Source: Hydrangea macrophylla (taxonomy: Eukaryota > Streptophyta > Magnoliopsida > Cornales > Hydrangeaceae). From it: a DNA stretch of 64,000 nt. Location of the stretch: contig CM066994.1 in NCBI GenBank assembly GCA_033977485.1, forward strand, positions 84,320,871 to 84,384,870, read 5' to 3'. Below, one piece after another: positions 22,722 to 32,050 of this stretch; position 1 is the first letter of the stretch; each line of letters opens with the position of its first letter. The position numbers and the translations under genes are program-made. The notes below the pieces were generated by a model that worked only from the letters and a program-made list of their open reading frames with translations, was not told the origin of the DNA and did no database searches.

Positions 22722-25700
22722 TGTGGATACCGGGCTTCGGACCACTGCTCTTGTTTGAGATTGTTTGAAATTGATTTGAATCAAAGAAAAGGAAAGGTCT
22801 GTTGAAAACAGATACAGAGTCGCCACTTGGTCTTTAAGGAACCAAGAAACCTAATTTTGACTCACCCAAATGGATAAAGGGCACCGGCCCTTCATAACCA
22901 AAGAACTTGGCTCGGGGTTTTGGTACGAGAGAGGAAGGAGCCTTTGTCGCGACCAAAACACCCTCAACTCGCCCCGTCTCTCGACGGGCCTCAATTAGCA
23001 TCCAAATAATCATCTTATACTATGTTCGGTTCAACAAGTAATACTATGATAGTATACTACATTACATAAGAAACTTGAAATGGAAGATCTAAAGATAAGA
23101 TATCATTCATAAGATCTAAGCCAAATATCATACAATGTAAAGTGAAAGATCACACAAATAAACCTAGGAAAAATCGTCTAATCATATATCAAATAATCAA
23201 GACTTCCTAATCTAAAGGGGGACATGAATTGTTCTTGAAACAAATAAGAAAGAAATGAAAATATGCTTAACAAGCTAGTATGATGCATGTTATTCTTTGA
23301 GAAAAGAAGATCTCTCAATCCCCAGGACGGATGAGAAAGGATGATTAGATCAAAGGGGAAGCATGAATATGTGGTCAAGTTCATTCCTTATAATCTTCTT
23401 GGATTAAGAGTTACAAAAATCCCAAATCTTGCATGAATGCAATGTATGTATCTAAAATGTGCAAAGGTTGTAGTGTGTTTTGTGTACATGGATTCCTAGA
23501 ATGACTTAGAAGTCTAAAATGTGCATGAATGAATGAATGAATGAAATTAACATGGGATGTGTACAAATGTATAAGATATGAACTAATTTGGAATGCATAT
23601 AAGCATCAAATCAAAGAATGCAAGTTAAAGTATGCTTGCTGTGAATAGTGGACAGAACAGTAGCATGATCTTTTGGAATTTGAAAAGAGGGGTTAGGAAT
23701 GTTTTCAATGCATGATTTTTTATGGAGATGTTCCTTATTGTGTCTAGAACACAATCCAAAAGGCCAATCTTGAATATATGTCACAGATTGAGAGAAATTG
23801 TATAAACAATAGAGGTCACTCAGAAACAGAGTTCGTACTGTCGTCTGAAATGTTAGAAAATCTTAGAAAATGAAAAAGAATGATCTAGAGGCCCATTTTA
23901 TACAGAAAGTTTCCTAAGACATTGAATTTTAAGGAAAAAATAAGTTAGGACCACCCCTTTTGGAAAAGGTTTCTGGAAAAGAGGTCGTAAGTTGACCTAG
24001 GTGCTGTGACAGCAAAAACAGAATGTTTGGAAGGAATGTTGGGACCCAAATGGACCATTTCCAAGTACTTCCAAGTCAAACCAAAAATCATGGGTGTTCT
24101 CCAATGAGTTAGGAAGACTTTCCAAGTGGCCTTGTATCCATATGTTGAGTATTGTGTTCTAGAAAAATCTTTGAACTCAACTCACTCACTGTTTTGACTC
24201 ATTGTTTTGAAGATTTTGGAGAAAACAAAGTTTTGTTTCTTGAAACCAAATGAGAGGGATTGAGAGGGGTTTTGAAATAGGTGTTTTGAAAACATGTTTT
24301 CAACACTCAATAAGGATCATAGCCACTTAGAATACCTACATCAAACTCATCATTTAAGAACCTCCAAGATTGTTGGAGAGATTTATTTTGTTTTTGGACA
24401 TAACTTTAATACATTCCAAGAATACCTTGGAAGTATTGAGGTTATGGTCATCATCTATCAAACATGTTTTTGAGGTCAAGAGCTACTATCCATGAGGATT
24501 CACTCACCCCAAACTTCATGTCATCACTTAGATGATGATGAACTAGTAAGTAAATAAAGAAAATAAAAAGAAATGGGATGAGAAGAGATGAACAATAAGT
24601 AAACAAGCAAGTAGATGATAATCAATAGATGATATTCATGAAGCATGAGACTTGTAGATTGGTGTATCACTCATATGTAATGACACTAGACATGGAAGAA
24701 GCTTCCACACTCTTGAATGCTCACTAAAATGGTGGTTGGGAGTATTGAATGTTGAAGTAAATGAAAGTAATGAAGTAAAAACAAAGTTAGAACTCACTTT
24801 TGTTTTGAAAAATCAAAGAAAAAAGCTTCTTTTCTCTCCACTCTAACCTTATCTCTACACTTTCTCTCCCAAACTTTCTCTAAACTTGCATTTGACTCCC
24901 CCAAAATGAGGAGTAATGGGGTGTTTATATAGGCCAACTTGGGGTGTTTTTGGGATTTAGAAAGTACTCCCATTGGCTCCAAACATCTGAAATCATAAAA
25001 CTATGTCGTTTTGGCTTTTAATTAATCAAAATGGGACCACAAACTTAATTACAAAAATGGACTGTTCTGGAGGGGAGTGCCGCAGCGGCACTGGGCCACT
25101 GCCGCGGCGGCAGTGGGCCAGTGCCGCGGCGGCACTGCTCCTCCCTTCGTCTGGATAATGCTGTTTAGGCCCCCCGAAGTTCCGGTATTCGCGAAAAGGC
25201 CCTATTTTGTCCGAAATTCACAGGAAATGCGTACGAACTTCAAATTGAGGTTGTGATATACCGTTGGAAAGGTAATGGAGTCTACTTTACATAAAAAACA
25301 GTTCGGGTATAGGTCACTTTGAAAAGTTTTGCGGTATTCGCGATAAAAGCCGATTTGATCGCCTTTTTCGCCTTTAGAAATTCATAATAAATTCGTTTTA
25401 AATTCAGAAATTATGTGCGATATACCGTTGGAAAGCTATTGACCTCTAGTATCCATGAAAAATATTTAAAAATTGTTTCGGTGCCCCAATTCCAATGTCA
25501 AATCTTGGTCAAACCGGTCAAACCTGGGATTCCCGGGAAGTTCTGGGAACCTCTGGGAGCTCCCAGGAGCCGACGTTTTTGCTCGATTCTCTTTTAAAAC
25601 TTATTTTAATACTTTTCTAATGATTCTGGTGAATTTGGACAATTTTGGTCAAACTTGGTGAAACTTCGGTCAAACCTGGTCAAATCTCGGTCAAACCTGG

Positions 25701-26015
25701 TCAAACCTTGGTCAAACCGGTCAACGGGGACTTTCGGGGAACCTCCGGGACTTCCGGGGGTTTCTAGGAGCTGACGATTTCTTCCGGTTTTATTTAAAAA
25801 CTCATTTTATCACTTTTCTTATGACGTAGCATGTTTTTCAGAACTTTGGGACCAAATCTGGGAGTTTTCGGGCTTTCAGGGGCATTTTGGTCATTCTGAG
25901 CATTCTGAGAGATAGAGCTGACTTCCGAGAGTCCTTTTGAGTCTTTTACGATCATTGCGAACCACCAAGCTACGGGTCTCCTAAATCTGATAGCCGACAA
26001 AATGGGGTGTCTACA
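22722..26015 (-). repeat. 3' LTR of the Ogre-like element (3,294 bp)
   Basis: Nearly identical to 39786-43053. It holds a TATA box (TATATAAA on the minus strand, 24924-24931), three GC-rich palindromes at 25076-25137 and clusters of GGTCAA at 25505-25530 and 25645-25728. Compared with the other LTR it has 22 extra bases near 25811-25832 and one extra GAAT unit near 23530. Confidence 0.96.
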
Positions 26016-26029
26016 GTTTGCCCCTCTTT
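26016..26029 (-). promoter_or_regulatory. Polypurine tract of the Ogre-like element
   Basis: On the minus strand AAAGAGGGGCAAAC abuts the 3' LTR. This is where plus-strand DNA synthesis would start. Its AGGGGCAAAC end recurs three times near 31.6 kb. Confidence 0.7.
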
Positions 26030-26170
26030 GGCATGAACTTGCGAGGCAACGCATGTCGCAAGCGAGTGCCAAAAGTTTTTGAAGAGACAGGACTTTTTGG
26101 AGGCTATAGATTTAGGGCAAACAGCGTTGCAAAAGATGGAAGGATGATGCTGGTCGTGCTTCGCGTGAGC

Positions 26171-26212
26171 TGCCTACGTATCCCAAGGGGAATCAGACCA
26201 GGACGTAGTTCA
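26171..26212. repeat. Conserved Ogre motif, LTR-side copy
   Basis: TGCCTACGTATCCC ... GGAATCAG ... ACGTAGTTC, a partly self-complementary motif (CTACGT against ACGTAG). Two more copies lie at 31901-31943 and 32007-32050, on the other side of the antisense genes. Confidence 0.75.
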
Positions 26213-26837
26213 GGACAGAAAGGGATAAATCACATATGCACATACACAACAATCAGGCGGATGGTATGCTATATGAGAATGATATGCAATGCGTGGATGT
26301 GATATGATCTCATACATGAGTCCTATCATGCCTAGTTTTCTGATCCTAGAATGAGCAGGTGCCCTGGGGTGTGCCACTCCGAGTGGGCTGGTGTTGTGCT
26401 AGTGTTTGTGATTGTGACGTGGTGGGTGAGTCAGATAAGGGCATTGAAGTCTAGAAGACTCCGGGTTTAGGGGCAAACTTCTGGAAGTGTGCTTCGTAAA
26501 CGAACGTAATTGGGTGTGGGGTCTCAGAGGACTATGATCGAAGATGTCTCTTGGCAAATAACCGACGGACACAGGGGCCCTGGAAATTAAGAGACTGACA
26601 TAGAAGGCACGGGACGAACGTTAAATCCTGGGACGTCATATGATGAACATGGAAGCCCCAATGGTGTGATGAGAGCGATGGACCGACGATGTTTGCATCG
26701 AGATGACGAGTCGACAATGGACTACTGTGATTTGAACTGACGGTGTATAAATCCGCTGAGGATTAATCTGAATCTGCTGGGGATGAAGCGATACTTTCTA
26801 GGATCTCTCTTCAACTGCTCCTTTTGATCGAATCTTA

Positions 26838-27218
26838 CGAGCCTGTCGGGGTCTCCGGGAGCTGGTATCTGTCTGCTTTTGTCCTCGGGGGATGATGCAG
26901 GGTTCTCGGGGAATCTCTTTTGGTGCTCAATCCAAGAGAGCCTGTCAGGGCCTCTGGGAGCTAGTATCTGTCTGCTTTTGTCCTCGGGGGATGATGCAGG
27001 GTTCTCGGGGAATCTCTTTTGGTGCTCAATCCAAGAGAGCCTGTCAGGGCCTTTGGGAGCTAGTATCTGTCTGCTTTTGTCCTCGGGGGATGATGCAGGG
27101 TTCTCGGGGAATCTCTTTTGGTGCTCAATCCAAGAGAGCCTGTCAGGGCCTCTGGGAGCTAGTATCTGTCTGCTTTTGTCCTCGGGGGATGATGCAGGGT
27201 TCTCGGGGAATCTCTTTT
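26838..27218. repeat. Tandem repeat, 99-bp unit, about 3.8 copies
   Basis: GTCCTCGGGG recurs at 26881, 26980, 27079 and 27178, an exact 99-bp period. Units are almost identical. Because 99 is a multiple of three, two plus-strand frames stay open, but nothing suggests a real protein. It lies upstream of the antisense PMD gene. Confidence 0.93.
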
Positions 27219-27524
27219 CTTGTTTATTTGGTGCTTAAACTAAAAACCAGGATCCGTTACCAGACTTCTCGTGTTTGATCGAAACTCGCGACGATTGTCC
27301 TGAAACGACCGATTCGGGTCCTCGGGAGCCGATTTTTTCCAGTTTTTGCCTGCTGTAGGTAGTTCTGACAACTTTTAATCCGCTTAGGGTAAAAACCTCA
27401 TAAATCTTGACTGGAATGGGCCATCGGGGCTGATCGGGGCCAAAAACGGGCTAAAAAAAGGCCAAAACGGGCCAAAATGGGGCGAAACGGAGCAAAACAG
27501 AGCGACGCGGGGCCCACGGGGAGC

Positions 27525-27541
27525 AGTGCCGCGGCGGCACT
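27525..27541. promoter_or_regulatory. GC palindrome shared with the LTR
   Basis: AGTGCCGCGGCGGCACT, the same near-perfect palindrome as in the LTRs at 25076-25137 and 42136-42197. It sits just upstream of the presumed transcription start of the PMD gene; a weak TATA-like TTATATTT follows at about 27563. Confidence 0.6.
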
Positions 27542-27763
27542 GGGTGGCCGGACTTCATCTTCTTATATTTCGGGTTTTTGAGCTCTTGAAGCTCATTCTT
27601 GGCCATTTTGAGGTGTTTTTGAAGCCAAAATTCACCAAAACGCAGCTTGTGCGTGCTCAGGTGAGTAATCTTTCCCCGTAGTTGGATTTTTGATTGGTGT
27701 TTTGGTTTGCCCAAATTTTCAAGAAGAAAGTTTAAATGTGACTTCCATTTTTCTTGTAGATCC

Positions 27764-29936
27764 ATGGCTTCGAGCTCAAGGAGACCGTCTAAGAAGGCCA
27801 AAGGACGGATGAAGGCCGAGATGCACACCCCGGACGTGATTTTGCGGGACCCCCAACACCATCTTTCGGCCGCGGCTCTAGCGAGCTTGGTATGTGAAAC
27901 TTTCGACATTTTAGGACCACTTTTATGTACTATGCTAGCTTTGTGAGCCGTAGCGTACACTTAGAGACTGTTAGAAGTTCGACTTGTGCTCGAATGTTGA
28001 TTTCGTGAATTTTGCTCTCGGGTCGTGAATAGTGATTTTGTGCATCTTTTGTCGCCTTTGTTGTGTGCAGGTGCCGGAAGTGGCATTGAAAGGCCATGGT
28101 AGCCTTGCCCATGCTTTCTTATGGTATACCCAGCTTTCGCCCACCGTTAAGAGGATGGTTGATGATGCCGGGTTCGGAGGCTTCGTCCGCTTGGTTTCGA
28201 AAAGTAGCAATGATCTGGCTCACTTCTATGCACTGGCTGAGAGGTGGTGGGACACTACCAACACTTTCCACCTGCCGTTTGGAGAGATGACTATGACGCC
28301 TTTTGATTTCTCTATGATCACGGGCTTGAGGGTCGGCGGGAAGCGCCTGGTCCTGGACTATTTTTATGAGATTGACCCGGAGGCGGTGAAGATGTTGATT
28401 GGGGCTGTTCCCCCCAACCTGGAGAGGCATTGGTTCCCCTGCGGCTGGCTTTACCGGGCCTATGGTAGAGGTAATCACAATCTGAACAATTCCCAGCTTT
28501 TGAGGGTTTATCTTCTATATGTCCTCGGGTGCTCCATCTTTGCGACAAGGAACGACCGGGTGAGCTTGAGGCTCCTTTCTTGCCTGGCGACCATTGATGA
28601 GATCCCCTCCTACAACTGGGGCGGTGCTGCCCTGGCCCATCTCTACAAGCATATGGGGGAGGTCTCTCGGGGCGATGTTAAATCTACTGGGGGATTCTGG
28701 CGAGCTTGGGAGGTATGCACTGCTTCTTCTTTTATTTTCCATCTTTTTGATTTTCACACTTGTTCTGATTTCTCCTTTGTCTGTGCAGCTTTGGAGTTTT
28801 GAATACTTGAAGATGTTGGCTCCCTCCCCAGCAGACGAGTCAGGCGAGGATGAGGATGGTATGGCTCCTGTGCCTCTATTCCCACGAGGCTTGAGATGGC
28901 GGAGGGACGTTGTTGGGGTGAAGAGCGGGGCCCATCGGATTGTTTTGCTTCGGAACTTCTTAACTGGGTTGACAGCCTCTAGTGTTGATTGGACGCCTTG
29001 GGAGGGCGTCGCTTATGCCGCCACTGAGGAGATACAAGCTGTTAAATCTCTTACCTCTTGCCGCCTTCTGCTGGAGAGTACTGAGTGCAGGCAGTGGTTC
29101 CTTGGTGAGCGGGTGTCTCGGCAGGTGGTTGGTGGTTCCCAGTATCGCGTCCCTCATGATCCTCCTGTGATGGATGCTAGTGACCTTTCTGGAGATGCTC
29201 TGCTGGCGGCTTTAGCTGGCACCGATGTTTGGGACCATTTTCTTTCTGAGACCGGTTATGAGGCTTACCGTGGCCGTTTCCTGATGCCTAACTTCCCACT
29301 CCTGGAGGTGAGTTCTTTTTGTATTTCTGTTTATATTCATTGCCCATGTTTTTGATCTATCTTTTCCTAACTTATTCTGTGCCTGCAGCTTCGCGAGATG
29401 TACAGGAGACAGGCTCCTCAGGCTCCCGACCCTATCCCCCCTTGGGATTGGAACGTCAATGTTCTAGGCGCTGATGGCACTCCCCAAATGATGGAGGTGC
29501 CGCGAGTCACATGTGGGTACCCTACTCAGCCAGCGGGCGTCCTCAACGTTCCTTGGAGTTACGTTGAGGAGGGTCACGCCTTGGCGGCTAGCCTACGGTC
29601 CCTGGTCCTTACACGAGACCACCGGGTATGTCTCTAATTTTGCACTTTTTTAAGGTTACAAGGTTCTAACCCTGGATTTTTATTTTGACAGATGGATGGT
29701 ATGCGGCAATTTGCCGCCAATCAGATGGCGTCCTTGGTAAGTCTCTGACTCGACTCTGTTTTTGTACTTTCTGTTTTTCCCTTACTGATTGCCCTCATTT
29801 TTATTTGTGTGTGCAGTATCATGGAGGCGGGGCTGGCTCATCGAGGACTGGTCCAAGATGTAGAGGTGGTAGGAGGAGGCCGTCGCCGACGTACACTCCG
29901 GGTGATCCGACGGAGGACGAAGAAGAGGAGGACTGA
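27764..29936 (+). CDS. Intact six-exon plant-mobile-domain (PMD) gene inside the Ogre-like element, antisense to gag-pol
   Basis: Exons 27764-27889, 28071-28712, 28789-29307, 29389-29625, 29692-29736 and 29817-29936 join to 562 codons plus stop. All five introns are GT-AG, short and in phase 0. A further 5'-UTR intron fits 27661-27759 (GTGAGT...TTGTAG) directly before the ATG. Residues 1-42 are basic and Ser-rich. Exon 2 has the PMD pattern, with ERWWDTTNTFHLPFGEMTMT and then DFSMITGLRVGG, followed by GCSIFATRNDRVSLRLL. The last exon is Gly/Arg-rich and ends in an acidic tail (EDEEEED). PMD (aminotransferase-like) proteins occur in plant hosts, where MAIN and MAIL1 affect transposon silencing, and in transposons. 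No damage is visible, so it may be expressed. Its function for the element is unknown. Confidence 0.85.
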
Positions 29937-30270
29937 GGCTTCCCAAGCGGGAATTATTATTTTTATTTTCTTTTTCTGTTTTCGATCGGGTTGTACTGAG
30001 GATATGATTATTTGGACAGTGTCGGACGATGTGTAGCACAATTTGTGACCTTCTGACAGAGTATTATGATGTTTTGCCTCCTAGGCCGGATATCTTCCGG
30101 TTTACAGGCGCAGTTGTGTGCTCATTGATATATGTGCATTGTGATTGCTGGATGTTACTGCGATGGGCAGTTTTGTGATAGTGAGTGCTTTTGCCTTGCA
30201 GGTGGGATAGTCCGTGAAACGGGGAGGTGCTGCCGAAATTTTGAATTTTGCTAGAGCCGCGACAGAAAAT

Positions 30271-31269
30271 ATGGCTTTGTATGATCCTGCCCTCCTCACA
30301 GCTTGGCTGAACATTACGGATGGCGTGGAGCGGATCAACCTCTTTAGCTACGGCTTGACCGAGCTATTCTCTCTTTGCCAGATGACCCTGAACACTGAGT
30401 TCTTGCGTGCTGCTATTGGTCACTGGGACCCGGTGAATCATGTCTTCAACTTCAATGGCCTGGAGATATGCCCTGTGTTTGAGGAGTTCTGCGCTATTCT
30501 CGGCTATGATTCTGACTCTGACTTGATTCTCCCTTCTGCTGATACCCTCAGCCCTACACGAGCCTTGGCTGAATACCTGAATTGCTCTGTCACTATTTCC
30601 CGCCGGCTGATTCAAGGTGAGGTTCTCAACATTGCTTCTATTATTGCCCGGTATGCCAGTCCTGGGAATCCCAGCGTGTATGATGCTTCCCGTGGGGCCG
30701 CTTTGATATTGTGCATGACTTCGCACTTCCTGTTCTCGAGCACTTCCATTGACTTGGTGCATGTGTGCCTCGGGCTGAAACTTAGCAGGAATCCCATGGC
30801 CATGGTTCTAGCTGAAACTCTGAACGGTTTGGATAAAGCCTTCAACCAAGGGACTCCTCTTCTTTCTGGGGCGCCTTTGGTGTTACAGGTTTGGCTTTAC
30901 GAGCGCCTTCAGCTGTGGACGGGCCGTATACCACCAGTTTACTTTCGTCGAGCCGTGCTTCATTCTCACTATACCTTTGCCGATTGGGTGGGCATGATGA
31001 GCATCTTATCTGAGGCTGACATTTGCTGGATCGTGAGGCGTTGGGGCCTCTATGCTATCACCACGAGCCTCAGGGGTCACCAGAGAGTGTGGTTGATGGG
31101 TCTGAGAGAGACTTCTTTCTATCATCCTCGCCGTTTGGCCCGACAGTATGGACAGGTTCAGGAGGTTCCCCGGGGGTTTACTGAGAGGGTCTTTGCTTCC
31201 AGGATCAGAGCTACCACTATTGCTGCTTTTATTGATGGTTGGACTGACCGAGTAAAGGCCTACTTCTAA
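30271..31269 (+). CDS. Second antisense gene of the Ogre-like element, DUF7745-like, intronless
   Basis: The frame is open from before 30214. The first in-frame ATG is 30271 (MALYDPALLTAWLNITDG), giving 332 residues up to the stop at 31267-31269. The fold signature FLRAAIGHWDPVNHVF, followed by LEICPVFEEFCAILGY (about residues 44-75), resembles the plant DUF7745 family, which I associate with extra ORFs of Ogre-like elements. Later blocks HVCLGLKLSRNPMAMVLAET and LVLQVWLYERLQLW also fit. It follows the PMD gene by 334 bp on the same strand, so the two could share a transcript or be made separately. An upstream spliced start is possible: an AG acceptor lies at 30201, but that reading meets TAG at once. 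Function unknown. Confidence 0.7.
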   Translation: MALYDPALLTAWLNITDGVERINLFSYGLTELFSLCQMTLNTEFLRAAIGHWDPVNHVFNFNGLEICPVFEEFCAILGYDSDSDLILPSADTLSPTRALAEYLNCSVTISRRLIQGEVLNIASIIARYASPGNPSVYDASRGAALILCMTSHFLFSSTSIDLVHVCLGLKLSRNPMAMVLAETLNGLDKAFNQGTPLLSGAPLVLQVWLYERLQLWTGRIPPVYFRRAVLHSHYTFADWVGMMSILSEADICWIVRRWGLYAITTSLRGHQRVWLMGLRETSFYHPRRLARQYGQVQEVPRGFTERVFASRIRATTIAAFIDGWTDRVKAYF

Positions 31270-31547
31270 AGACCTTTGAAGAAATAAAAGACACTAAGAC
31301 AAAACTTGTCCTGACTGATTTTGCTCATTCCTCCAAGTGTCTTTGAACATGTGGTTGCTTTTTGAAAGTCTTTCATTTCTTTGATTATTCCTGCTTATGT
31401 AATATTCAAAGTTTGTTTATCGGTGAACCTTGGTTATTTTGGGAATCCCATTTTATGCATTTTAGCTTTCTGAAAGCATGTTGTAACTTGAGATTTCAAT
31501 TTAGTTGTTGCTTTTGGTACTTGCTTGAGCATGCTGGGGTTGTTTAG

Positions 31548-31696
31548 AGGCAAACGAGGCGGGTAGCCGAAGTTTGCCCCTAGTTTGGGATATATATGGT
31601 TGTGAGGCAAACGAGGTAGATGACCGACGTTTGCCCCTAGTTTAGAAGAGGTTCAGGCAAACGAGGCGAGTGGCCGAAGTTTGCCCCTAGTGTGGA
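31548..31696. repeat. Three hairpin repeats ending in a PPT-like sequence
   Basis: Three copies, about 53 bp apart, of GGCAAACGAGG ... GTTTGCCCCTAG. In each, GGCAAAC pairs with GTTTGCC to form a stem. On the minus strand the right half reads AGGGGCAAAC, identical to the end of the polypurine tract at 26016. Confidence 0.8.
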
Positions 31697-31749
31697 GGGT
31701 GGTTTTTGGGTTATGGTAAGGACCGCGACTTTATTTTTCCCGCGTGCTC

Positions 31750-32050
31750 ATAATTTTTGCCTAGGCACCAAGGAGGTGACCTAGCGAGCTACTTTCTCTC
31801 TTTTGTTATTGCTCACTTTGGATTTAGCTCTAATTTTTGCCTAGGCGTCCTTTCGGATTTTCGACCTAGCGAGCCATCCTTCTTTTTCTTTTTGAAAGTC
31901 TGCCTACGTACCCCCGAGCGGGGATCAGGTCCAACGTAGTTCGGGCCAAGGTTTTGAAAGAAGCGGGTTGATTTTTAGATAGGTGGGGTGACCGAACCGT
32001 TGTGGTTGCCTACGTATCCCCGAGCGGGAATCAGGTCGAGCGTAGTTCAA
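31750..32050. repeat. Paired motifs between pol and the antisense genes
   Basis: TTTTTGCCTAGGC ... GACCTAGCGAGC occurs twice (about 31757-31795 and 31833-31873), containing the palindrome GCCTAGGC. The Ogre motif TGCCTACGTA ... ACGTAGTTC then occurs twice (31901-31943 and 32007-32050). Confidence 0.7.

Noticed and set aside
23178..23384. 68-residue frame repeated at 40242-40448
   Set aside because: Duplicate only because it is inside the two LTRs.
24794..24982. 62-residue frame repeated at 41854-42042
   Set aside because: It lies in both LTRs over the TATA box region; LTR sequence without coding signs.
26879..27278. Two overlapping plus-strand frames of 119 and 128 residues
   Set aside because: They exist only because the 99-bp tandem unit is a multiple of three; no family pattern.
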